Positions 16,514 to 24,264 of a stretch of DNA of 34,315 nt are shown one piece after another. This DNA comes from Paracoccaceae bacterium. Lineage in GTDB: Bacteria > Pseudomonadota > Alphaproteobacteria > Rhodobacterales > Rhodobacteraceae. The position numbers and the translations under genes were made by a program. The DNA lies in NCBI GenBank assembly GCA_026707935.1, contig JAPOVX010000263.1, positions 1-34,315 of the forward strand. The letters run 5' to 3'. Under the pieces are notes generated by a model. It saw only the letters and a program-made list of their open reading frames with translations. It searched no databases and was not told the DNA's origin. Within the stretch, counting starts at the first letter, position 1; each line of letters begins with the position of its first letter.

Positions 16514-18217
16514 TTACGGACTGGTTCGTTCAATCGCAATGTTCAGAAGACATTGCCGTTTTTCTTCCGTCGCCACACTGATCGCCCGATCAAGTGCGGC
16601 GGGAAGCTCTTCGCCATCGACGACTGTTTCCGTGTAGGCCCGGCTCGCTTCGGCAATCTTGCAAAAGTCCGGGCTCGGGCGGAGCGAGGTCAATGGAACA
16701 TCGTTGGACCTGGATGCGAGTCCCCCCTTGTACAGGCCCTCGACGGAATGGCGGACTGCGGCCCATTCCTCGTTGTTCAGGACCAGGGTCACGACCGGCA
16801 ATTCAAGCGCCTCGCAAACCAGGTGGCAAGCAGTCGGATTGGCGAACATGTAGCTTCCATCGCCGACCGTGGCGAAAACGAGGCGGTCCGGGCTGGCAAG
16901 TTTCGCGCCCATGGCTGCAGGGAGGCCCCAGCCAAGCCCGCCGGAGTGTGGCTCCTGAAAGTAGCTCAGGTGATCGTCGAGTTCGAGGGGGGGTAACGGG
17001 CAACCGAGTTCATGGAATATACTGGCCTTGCGGCCCTTGCTTGCCTTGCCGAGACAGTGGCTCACCCAGTCCTTGGACATCGGGCTCCTGTTCCCGCCCC
17101 GGGCCGTGTCCCTGATCCTTTTTCGTTCGGATTCGGAAATCCGGGCGATCTTCGTTCGCCGGGCCTCGATGGATCGACCGTCCGGCGTTCGCCTGTCGAC
17201 CATGTCCATCAGCCACCGCAGCGCCACGGCGGTGTCTCCCGTCAATGTCACGTCCGAGCGAAAACACCGCATCGGCGACGACCGGGAAAAGAGCGGATCA
17301 GGCCCGAGCTGGATGACTTTTGCGTCTTCGTTCGGCGATGCGCGATCCGGCCACCAGGGTGCCAGGGCATTGATGACAAGAATGACGTCGGCATCGACGA
17401 GGAACTCGTCGGGGGTCCATCCGACGTGAACCGGACTCGACATGCGAACCGCTATCTGGTTGGCCCAATAGTGGGATACCGGAATTGCCCAACGCTCTGC
17501 GAAGTCAGTCAGCGCCTCGAAAACCTCGGCGGAACCCGCGCCCCTCTGGGCGATGATCAACGGTCTCTTGGCGCTCGCCAACAAACTGGCAGCGGCGTCA
17601 AGGGAATCATGGCATGGCGCCGAAAGCGCCGGCGCCATGCGGGACGGCCTGTCAATCTGGTCATCCAGGCACGGCGCGCACAGAACCTCTCTTGGCAGGC
17701 TCAGGTAGACCGGGCCCTTCGGCGTCGAGTTCGCGATGGCCCAACCCCGGTCAAGCACATCCGGAACCTGGTCCGGAAACCGCAGTTCGTAGTCCCACTT
17801 GCACGCCTCACGAACCAGCGCAGACTGGTCATACATTTCCTGTCCCCAGCCGATCGGAACTGTCCGAGCCCCGAACCGGCCACCTTCCATGACGGGAGTT
17901 CGCCCGGACATCAGAAACATGGGAACCTGGTCACAGGCCGCGTTTATGGCCCCTGTCGCACCGTTCGACAGCCCGACGTTCGTATGCAGCATCACTGCCT
18001 GTGGACGGCCGGACATCAGGTAGAATCCGTGAGCCATTCCGAGCGCGACATGTTCGTGCGGTACCGTCACCGCTTGCGGCAGATCGATCCCCCGGTTCCG
18101 GGCATCAATCAATCCCTCGATGATCGGCGGGAAATCGGTACCTGAATTGGCGAAAACGAAGTCGACACCAAGAGCCTTGAGCTTGCCAAACAGCGCACCG
18201 CCAGCCGACAAGTTCAT
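16514..18217 (-). CDS. Thiamine-diphosphate-dependent enzyme (acetolactate synthase/benzoylformate decarboxylase-like)
   Basis: A 567-residue ThDP enzyme with the three-domain layout of the acetolactate synthase and decarboxylase superfamily. The N-terminal Pyr domain holds the cofactor-activating glutamate in TVPHEHVALGMAHG (E55). The central domain spans about 190-320, and the C-terminal PP domain has the GDGS...NN metal-ThDP motif (GDG at 452, NN near 482). The PP-domain block FQEPHSGGLGWGLPAAMGAKLASP is clear. The reaction is a 2-oxo-acid decarboxylation or carboligation; the substrate cannot be assigned. It leads an operon with dctPQM and is divergent from an IclR regulator, so it probably acts on the compound the TRAP system imports. 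The ATG at 18217 has a GAAGGGG RBS; an upstream frame extension to 18241 lacks support. Confidence 0.85.
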   Translation of the reverse strand: MNLSAGGALFGKLKALGVDFVFANSGTDFPPIIEGLIDARNRGIDLPQAVTVPHEHVALGMAHGFYLMSGRPQAVMLHTNVGLSNGATGAINAACDQVPMFLMSGRTPVMEGGRFGARTVPIGWGQEMYDQSALVREACKWDYELRFPDQVPDVLDRGWAIANSTPKGPVYLSLPREVLCAPCLDDQIDRPSRMAPALSAPCHDSLDAAASLLASAKRPLIIAQRGAGSAEVFEALTDFAERWAIPVSHYWANQIAVRMSSPVHVGWTPDEFLVDADVILVINALAPWWPDRASPNEDAKVIQLGPDPLFSRSSPMRCFRSDVTLTGDTAVALRWLMDMVDRRTPDGRSIEARRTKIARISESERKRIRDTARGGNRSPMSKDWVSHCLGKASKGRKASIFHELGCPLPPLELDDHLSYFQEPHSGGLGWGLPAAMGAKLASPDRLVFATVGDGSYMFANPTACHLVCEALELPVVTLVLNNEEWAAVRHSVEGLYKGGLASRSNDVPLTSLRPSPDFCKIAEASRAYTETVVDGEELPAALDRAISVATEEKRQCLLNIAIERTSP

Positions 18218-18585
18218 TGCCCCTTCATTGCCCCTGGGCACGGGTTCAGGTCCGATCGATCTGGCCGGGGTTCTCGAGCGTAACCCGGTTCATTTCTGTG
18301 AATTCGCCGAACGCCGCCGATCCTCCGCGTCGGTCGTATCCGCCCGCGCTGGTTCCGCTAAAGTTCATTCGGTGTCCATCGCTTACCTGCGAATTCGGTT
18401 CGAAGGAAATCCCCGAAACGGTGGCGAGTGACTCGTCGCAAGCCAGTGGCATCAGCTTTGCCTTCGCGAATTATCTCATTATGCAAGATTGCAATCTCTT
18501 ATTTTGAATGTTATATTGATTCTTGTCAAGATCGTTCACGTCCCATCAAAAGAACAGTCGGCCGTTTGGAATCCCGGAAATCTGA
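18218..18585. other. Divergent intergenic region between ThDP-enzyme operon and IclR gene
   Basis: This 368-base gap has a markedly AT-rich core (about 18465-18535) in GC-rich surroundings, as expected for promoters facing both ways. It contains a short palindrome at 18482-18493. No gene was recognised. Confidence 0.5.
18482..18493. promoter_or_regulatory. Candidate IclR operator (palindrome)
   Basis: TGCAA-GA-TTGCA is an inverted repeat in the AT-rich core of the divergent region, about 92 bases before the IclR start. IclR proteins usually bind short palindromes of about this size near their own promoters. The assignment is by position and symmetry only. Confidence 0.4.
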
Positions 18586-19332
18586 ATGAGCACACCTCTC
18601 AACCATTCGATTCTGAAAGGATTCGGAATCCTCTCGCTGTTTTCGGCCGACCGAAAGGAGATCTCGGCGGAGACCGTGGTTGCCCGCCTGGGGATGAGCC
18701 GGGCGACCGCGCATCGGTTCCTGATGACGCTCGAACACGCCGGGGCCCTTCGAATCACCCGGCGCGGTCGTTTTGCGTTGGGTCAGAAGATCGAGGAACT
18801 CGGTTGGCTCGCGGGGGAATCCGGTTCGCTCTCGATCATCGTTCAGCCCGAAATAGACTTGCTGAGCAGCACGCTCAACGAGTCGGTCATGGCTTGCCGG
18901 TTGACTCGATTCGGACCGACATGCGTGGCGGTCGCCAATTCCTCGCGACCGATTTCCGTAAATGTCAGCGTGGGGACATTACTTCCGTTGCACACGACCG
19001 CACAGGGCAAGCTTTGGCTTTCCCAGATGACCTCCGACGAACGGCGCGCTCGCCTCGCTGTGACAACGATCGCGGGCGCGAAGCCTGCACCCGTTGACCT
19101 CGAACCCCTTGAGGAAGACCTGAAGAAAACTCTTCGGCAGGGTTACGCCCTGAACCTTGGCGAGAATGAGCCCGACATCGCGGCACTGGCGGTTCCAGTC
19201 AAGGACGGAAAAGGCAAGACCAGGTTGACGATTTCGGTTTTCGGGATGCTGAGCCGGTTCAACCAAGAGTTCCTCGACACCGCGAAAGGCCTGTTGATCG
19301 AGGCAAGTGCACGGGTTGGCGACCGATTGTAG
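18586..19332 (+). CDS. IclR-family transcriptional regulator
   Basis: A 248-residue protein with an N-terminal winged HTH (residues ~5-60: LNHSILKGFGILSLFSADRK, VVARLGMSRATAHRFLMTLE) and the IclR effector domain after about residue 75. Effector landmarks are LSSTLNESVMACRL, VGTLLPLHTTAQGKLWLSQM, LRQGYALNLGENEPDIAALAVPV and the C-terminal LLIEASARVGDRL. It is divergent from the ThDP-enzyme/TRAP operon and so is its probable regulator. The effector is unknown. Family length is normal. Confidence 0.92.
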   Translation: MSTPLNHSILKGFGILSLFSADRKEISAETVVARLGMSRATAHRFLMTLEHAGALRITRRGRFALGQKIEELGWLAGESGSLSIIVQPEIDLLSSTLNESVMACRLTRFGPTCVAVANSSRPISVNVSVGTLLPLHTTAQGKLWLSQMTSDERRARLAVTTIAGAKPAPVDLEPLEEDLKKTLRQGYALNLGENEPDIAALAVPVKDGKGKTRLTISVFGMLSRFNQEFLDTAKGLLIEASARVGDRL

Positions 19333-19442
19333 CCGGCAACGGCCGCCGGGTGCGGAGGAGTCCCGATAGCGGTCTGTAACCGCGTGAGCTTCGGCGTTGC
19401 TGAATGCCCGCCCTCCGACGCGCCGGACGAAACCACCGGGAA

Positions 19443-20581
19443 TCATGCCGCCGGGGCGGCGCCTCCGGTCCTGTTTTCCAGGCTGTGAAGCCAGACTGTC
19501 AACGACTGCCTTCTCCGGGTGTCGCGTTGATTTCCAGCGTACCGTGATGGCGATTGAGCACTTGCCTGGCTGTTGCCAGGCCAAGTCCTGTGCCCCCTTC
19601 TCGCGGTCTCTTGCCGCATCAACCCTGCAAAAGCGCCCGGTCAGGCGTGGGACGTGTTCCCGGGCAATCCCGGGACCGGAATCACTGGCGACGATCCCGA
19701 ACATGTCGGGGAATCGCGGTTCACTTTTCGCGACCGTGATTTCAATGTCGCCGCCAACATGCCTGACAGCATTATCTATCAGATTTGTGAAATCTTGAGA
19801 AAATTGGTCCGCATCGCCGAGCGTTTCGAGTCTTGCGCCATCCGGCAGCCGATTGACCAGGCTGGCCTCGCTGTTTTCCGCGATCGGTCTCCGGGCACTG
19901 GTGACCTGCCCGAGCGCCTCCCGGGCATCGCGGCGTTTGTCGGGCGCCAGGTGTTCGTCAAGTTCAATTCGCCTCAATGACATCAGATCGTCAACCAGGC
20001 GTTGCATCCTTAGGCATTGTTCGTGAATGATTCCGGGAAACTCCTCGTCCCGAACTTCCGGGTCGTCTAGGGCGCCTGATCTCAATGTCTCGACCTGGCC
20101 AGGAACGGAATCGAGGGGTGTTCTCAACTCGAGACTGGCGTAGGTGACAAAATCCGTGCGCATGACGTCTGTCGCGTATTCGGCGGTTCGGTCATGAAAC
20201 TGCATGACCAACCTGCGGCGGCCATCGCGCCCGAAAGCCTTGGGAAGCACGGCGATCCTGGCCTGAAAAGACCGTTCGTCGGCGGCAAGCTGGATTTCGG
20301 TTGTCCTCGCCTTTCCGTCGGCAATCGTTCCCTTGATCGCAGCGTGAACCGCAGGAGCGCGAAATCTGTTCTGGTATGGTGACCGGTTTTTCAATCCACG
20401 GCGCAAGCGTGTCCGCCGCGCAGTTGCAATGGGTCATGCGGCCACTCTCGTGAATGAGGGCCATCGCGAACGGAAGCCTGTCAGGCAGCTTGCGGGCAAA
20501 CTCTCCATTTATTTCAACTGGCGATGAGCGCAGCCCCGTACCTTCGCGTTTTGCAGTCTCCGGGGGGAACAGGCGATGCAT
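19443..20581 (-). pseudogene. phoR: Phosphate-regulon sensor kinase PhoR, decayed
   Basis: Pieces of an alphaproteobacterial PhoR can be read in order across shifting frames. First comes a PAS-like part (DRLPFAMALIHESGRMTHCN, CAADTLAPWIEKPVTI). After a shift near 20370 follow FRAPAVHAAIKGTIADGKAR, then the HisKA helix MRTDFVTYASLELRTPLDSV and the N-box/G1 region FTNLIDNAVRHVG, ASDSGPGIAREHVPRLTGRF. A shift near 19585 gives GGTGLGLATARQVLNRHHGT and EINATPGEGSR-stop, and a third shift restores TVWLHSLENRTGGAAPAA and the stop at 19443. The phospho-acceptor histidine of SHELRTPL is Leu (SLELRTPL; CAC to CTC). The usual N-terminal membrane segment is missing. The kinase can no longer be functional, so phosphate sensing through PhoB would be affected unless another copy exists. 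Confidence 0.88.
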
Positions 20582-20631
20582 GAAGACTTGCGTGCATTGG
20601 TTTAACGTTCCAATTGTGTCTTTGCTAAATT

Positions 20632-20655
20632 TTTACTTGATTCAATCAAGGTAAA
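20632..20655. promoter_or_regulatory. Operator-like inverted repeat upstream of the yciI gene
   Basis: The core TTGATT-C-AATCAA (20637-20649) is a perfect 13-bp palindrome. It extends with TTTAC on the left and GGTAAA on the right, broken by one extra base. It lies 45 bases before the ATG of the YciI gene in an AT-rich patch, so it could be an operator for the YciI/TRAP unit. No matching regulator is adjacent. Confidence 0.45.
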
Positions 20656-20699
20656 CTTGCTTTGATGGCTGATGCTACATTCAACATGAGGAGCATCCG

Positions 20700-20996
20700 A
20701 TGTATTTTGTAATTTTTGGAACCGACAAGCCCGGAACGGCGCAGCAACGGCGGGAAACGCTGAACGACGTCGTGTCCTATATGAGAGACCACCCTGACCA
20801 CCCTGATGTGACTGTTCACTGCGCCGGTCCGACGATCGACGACCGGGGGAACATCAACGGCACTCTCAATGTCATCGAAGCCCCTTCGCTCGAGGTGGCG
20901 CAGGCTTTCCTCGCCGACAATCCCCTCCAGAAACTGGGCCTCCTCGAGGATGCCAGCGTCCGGCAGTTGGACTGGAAAACTGGACGCCCCGATTAA
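20700..20996 (+). CDS. YciI-family protein
   Basis: A 98-residue protein with the YciI (dimeric ferredoxin-like alpha/beta) pattern: MYFVIFGTDKPGTAQQRRET at the N terminus, a central strand pair, and the conserved LEVAQAFLADNPLQKLGLLE helix before the final strand. An RBS (GAGGAG) precedes the ATG. Members include small hydrolytic or dehalogenating enzymes and many of unknown role, often placed beside catabolic genes. Here it precedes a TRAP transporter by ~250 bases and may share its promoter. The reaction is unknown. Confidence 0.85.
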   Translation: MYFVIFGTDKPGTAQQRRETLNDVVSYMRDHPDHPDVTVHCAGPTIDDRGNINGTLNVIEAPSLEVAQAFLADNPLQKLGLLEDASVRQLDWKTGRPD

Positions 20997-21242
20997 ACAT
21001 CTTGGGGGTGCACCGATCTTTCCGGGCTAGTGGAAGGGGAATGGTCGGTCGAGCTTTATTTCGCGTCGGGGACCGCCATCGGCAACGTCTAATCGATACC
21101 GGTTCGCCACCTCTTTTCCCGCAGTACAAACCCGCGCGGCCTCGTGCGCTGCTCCTTCGTAGGACATGTTCTCGAAGCCCTCGTTGTTGAAATCACTCGG
21201 CTCGTTTCGGGCTGGGCATCAGAAAACCGAAGGACAGGACAT

Positions 21243-22289
21243 TTGCTTTTATTTCGGGAGTTTGCTGGCTCCGCGGCGCTGAGCTTGCTCGCCTTGGGAC
21301 TGCTTTTTTCGGTACCAAACCGCGCCGACGCGGAGCAGATTACCCTTCGGCTGCACCATTTCAACTCACCGAAGGCGATCGCCCACCGATTGTTCCTACA
21401 ACCATGGGCCGACGAGATTGAAATGAAATCGAAGGGCCGGGTCAAGATTCAGGTGTTTCCGGCCATGCAGCTTGGCGGCAGGCCGTCGGATCTCTACGGC
21501 CAGGCACGCGACGGCGTGGTTGACGTCATCTGGACGATACCCGGTTACACGCCGGGACGGTTCCCCCTTACGGAGGTATTCGAGTTACCTTTCCTCGCCG
21601 GCAACGCAACCGCGGCAAGTCAGGCGCTGACCGAGTTCCATCAGAAGTGGATGAGGGACGAATACACGGACACTCACCCGCTGGTCTTTCACAGCACCGC
21701 TCCGACCCACGTCCACACCGTCGGGAAACAGATTCGCGTACTCGAGGACTTCGAGGGCATGAAGATACGCACCCCGTCGCGGGTCGGGGCGGAGACGCTC
21801 GGCGCGTTGGGTGCCGTCCCGGTGGGCATGCCGGTCCCAGCCGTCTACGAGGCCCTGTCACGGGGCGTGGTCGAAGGAACCGCAATTCCCTGGACCATCA
21901 TGCGTCCCTTCCGCCTGCACGAGGTGACGAACTACCACACCGAGGTCTCCCTCTCCCGCGTCCTGTTCGTGATGACGATGAACAAGCGCCGCTACGAGGA
22001 GCTGCCGCCGGACGTCAAGGCAATCATCGACGGCAGCACCGGCATCGCGTTGGCCAAAAGGCTCGGCCAGGTGTGGGACGATGACGAGAAGCCGGGGCGG
22101 ACAATCGCGGTCGAGCGAGGCCAGCCGATCCTGTCCCTGTCCGAGGCAGAACGGCAGCGCTGGCAGGAAAAAACCCGGACGGTCATCGACGGCTGGGTCG
22201 AGAAGGTCGACGCCCTGGGATACGACGGACAGGCGCTTCTTGCTGACGCGAAACGCCTGCTCGCCAAGTACAGCGCCGATCGGCAATAG
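21243..22289 (+). CDS. TRAP transporter substrate-binding protein (second system)
   Basis: A ~348-residue DctP protein. A hydrophobic leader ends near PNRADA, giving a mature start EQITLRLHHFNSPKAIAHR. The carboxylate-binding arginine is in FEGMKIRTPSRVGAETLGAL, followed by VPVGMPVPAVYEALSRGVVEG. TTG at 21243 is chosen because AGGACAGG precedes it and the leader length is right. GTG at 21144 would give an overlong leader with no RBS. It is followed by dctQ and dctM on the same strand. It shares the DctP plan with the other system in this window but clearly differs in sequence, so substrates may differ. Confidence 0.9.
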   Translation: MLLFREFAGSAALSLLALGLLFSVPNRADAEQITLRLHHFNSPKAIAHRLFLQPWADEIEMKSKGRVKIQVFPAMQLGGRPSDLYGQARDGVVDVIWTIPGYTPGRFPLTEVFELPFLAGNATAASQALTEFHQKWMRDEYTDTHPLVFHSTAPTHVHTVGKQIRVLEDFEGMKIRTPSRVGAETLGALGAVPVGMPVPAVYEALSRGVVEGTAIPWTIMRPFRLHEVTNYHTEVSLSRVLFVMTMNKRRYEELPPDVKAIIDGSTGIALAKRLGQVWDDDEKPGRTIAVERGQPILSLSEAERQRWQEKTRTVIDGWVEKVDALGYDGQALLADAKRLLAKYSADRQ

Positions 22290-22312
22290 CCGCATGCGGG
22301 TGACGGATAGCG

Positions 22313-22834
22313 ATGCAAGACGTGGATTTCGCGAACCGGTTCCATCACATGGGAGGTCTCGGCACCGTCTGCTGGCATCTGGCCAGGGCGTTGGCGATAG
22401 CTGGCGGAATTCTCCTGATCGGGATCGTTGCGATGACCGGGATCAGTGTCCTCGGGCGCTACATCTTCAACGCGCCGATACCCGGAGACTACGAGATCAC
22501 CGAGCTTGCCTGCGGTGTGGCGGTATTCGCCTTCTTCCCCTACTGCTATATGAGGAATGGCAACATCGTCGTCGAGTTTTTCACGGAAAGAATGCGCCGG
22601 CGACACAAGACGGCGTTGGACACGGCGCACAGTCTCGTCTTCGCGGCGATTGCTGCGCTGATCGCCTGGCGTCTCTTGGTGGGAGGCATTCACAAGCTTG
22701 AGGACGGCGAGACGACGCTGTTTCTCGGCATTCCGATCTGGTTAGGGTACTTCTCCGCGCTACCGGGGGCGATGTTGCTGACCGGCGTCTCCGTCTGGGG
22801 GTTCTGTCGCCATCTGCGCGCACTCGTCCAATGA
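22313..22834 (+). CDS. TRAP transporter small permease (second system)
   Basis: A 173-residue DctQ-type protein with four membrane segments. The family signature is ISVLGRYIFNAPIPGDYEITEL, and RNGNIVVEFFTERM forms the charged loop. It lies 23 bases after dctP and its stop overlaps the dctM start by four bases (ATGA). Confidence 0.92.
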   Translation: MQDVDFANRFHHMGGLGTVCWHLARALAIAGGILLIGIVAMTGISVLGRYIFNAPIPGDYEITELACGVAVFAFFPYCYMRNGNIVVEFFTERMRRRHKTALDTAHSLVFAAIAALIAWRLLVGGIHKLEDGETTLFLGIPIWLGYFSALPGAMLLTGVSVWGFCRHLRALVQ

Positions 22835-24147
22835 CCGATATCGAATTCGGCGGGCTCCTGTTTGGCGTCTGCCTGGTGCTGATCGCCCTTCGGATGCCGG
22901 TCGCGATCGCCATGTTCGCGGTCGGCGGTTTCGGGTTCTCCGTGCTGGCGGGATGGCCAGCGCTGCTCGGCCTGCTCAACACGGGTCCTTTCGGCCGGAC
23001 TTCGGGCTATACCCTCTCCGTGCTGCCGCTGTTCCTGTTGATGGGCCAGTTCGCCACCCGTGCGGGGCTCGGGCGCTCGCTGTTCGACTCGGCCCGCGCC
23101 TGGATGGGGCACCGCCGTGGCGGGCTGGCCATATCAACCGTTTTCGGGTGCGCAGCATTCGGCTCCATCTGCGGGTCGTCGTTCGCGACCGCGGCGACGA
23201 TGGCGTCAGTGGCAATGCCCGAAATGAGGCGCTCCGGCTACTCCGGGGCGTTGGCCACGGGATCGCTGGCCGCCGGCGGCACCCTCGGCATCCTCATCCC
23301 GCCTTCGGTGATTCTGGTGATCTACGCGATCATCACCGAGCAGTCGGTCGGCAAACTGTTCTTCGCCGCGCTGGTCCCCGGCGTCATCGCGACGCTCGGC
23401 TATTCCGTCGCGGTCAGCGTATATGTCCGGCTCAACCCTGCATCGGCTCCTGTCGTTCCGGCCGCGCCGTTCCGCGAGCGGGTGCGGAGCCTGCGCCTGG
23501 TGGTGCCGGTTGCGGCGATCTTTCTGATGGTGATCGGCGGTATCTACCTCGGCGTGTTCACCCCGACGGAAGGCGCGGCGATCGGGGCCGCGGCCACCCT
23601 CCTGCTGGCGTCCATGTCCGGGCGAATGAACTGGGCGGGTTTCGTCTCGAGCTTGCTCGAGACCGCACAGGTCACCGCGGCAATCTTCCTTATCCTGATC
23701 GGTGCCGAGGTCTACAACGGCTTTCTCGCATTGACCCGGATCCCGATCGAGTTAGCCAACGCCTTCGCGGATTCGGGATTGGCGCCGATGTCGATCCTGA
23801 TCGGCATCCTGCTCGTCTACCTGATTCTCGGCTGCGTAATGGACAGCCTGGCCATGATCCTGCTGACAGTGCCGGTTTTCTTTCCCCTCGTCACCGGCCT
23901 CGAATTCGGCCTTACGGAGGAGGAGATCGCCATCTGGTTCGGGATCCTGACCCTGATCGTCGTCGAGGTCGGGCTAATCACCCCGCCGATCGGCCTCAAC
24001 GTCTACGTGATCAACTCCTTGGCCGACGACGTCCCGCTCGGCGAGTCGTTTAGGGGCGTCTTTCCATTCCTGTTGAGCGATTTCGTCCGTGTCGCGATCA
24101 TTCTGGCCGTCCCCGCGACCTGCCTCTGGCTCCCGGGTCTGCTCTGA
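22831..24147 (+). CDS. TRAP transporter large permease (second system)
   Basis: A 438-residue DctM-type protein with about 12 membrane segments. Landmarks are LPLFLLMGQFATRAGLGRSL, GSSFATAATMASVAMPEMRR, GTLGILIPPSVILVIYAIIT, YLGVFTPTEGAAIGA and LITPPIGLNVYVINSLADDV. It is coupled to dctQ. It forms the channel of the second TRAP system; the substrate is not known. Confidence 0.93.
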   Translation: MTDIEFGGLLFGVCLVLIALRMPVAIAMFAVGGFGFSVLAGWPALLGLLNTGPFGRTSGYTLSVLPLFLLMGQFATRAGLGRSLFDSARAWMGHRRGGLAISTVFGCAAFGSICGSSFATAATMASVAMPEMRRSGYSGALATGSLAAGGTLGILIPPSVILVIYAIITEQSVGKLFFAALVPGVIATLGYSVAVSVYVRLNPASAPVVPAAPFRERVRSLRLVVPVAAIFLMVIGGIYLGVFTPTEGAAIGAAATLLLASMSGRMNWAGFVSSLLETAQVTAAIFLILIGAEVYNGFLALTRIPIELANAFADSGLAPMSILIGILLVYLILGCVMDSLAMILLTVPVFFPLVTGLEFGLTEEEIAIWFGILTLIVVEVGLITPPIGLNVYVINSLADDVPLGESFRGVFPFLLSDFVRVAIILAVPATCLWLPGLL

Positions 24148-24264
24148 TGTCATGTTTTCGAATGGATTTCGCAACCGAAACGGGAACTTCCACCCGCCTC
24201 CTTCGTACTCGCCGATGCCTTCCACGGCGATCGATTCGAAGTGTTCCTTACAGGCGCTCAAGAC

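Noticed and set aside
18390-18420. GGTTCGAA-like string reminiscent of a tRNA T-loop
   Set aside because: No acceptor stem, D-arm or anticodon arm can be drawn around it.
18979-19442. Continuation of the phoR frame opposite the IclR gene
   Set aside because: The true phoR reading, followed through its frameshifts, stops at 19443; the further open frame is antisense to IclR.
22953-24053. A 366-codon plus-strand frame inside the second dctM
   Set aside because: It lies within a clear 12-TM DctM gene in another frame and is Arg/Pro-rich without hydrophobic segments.
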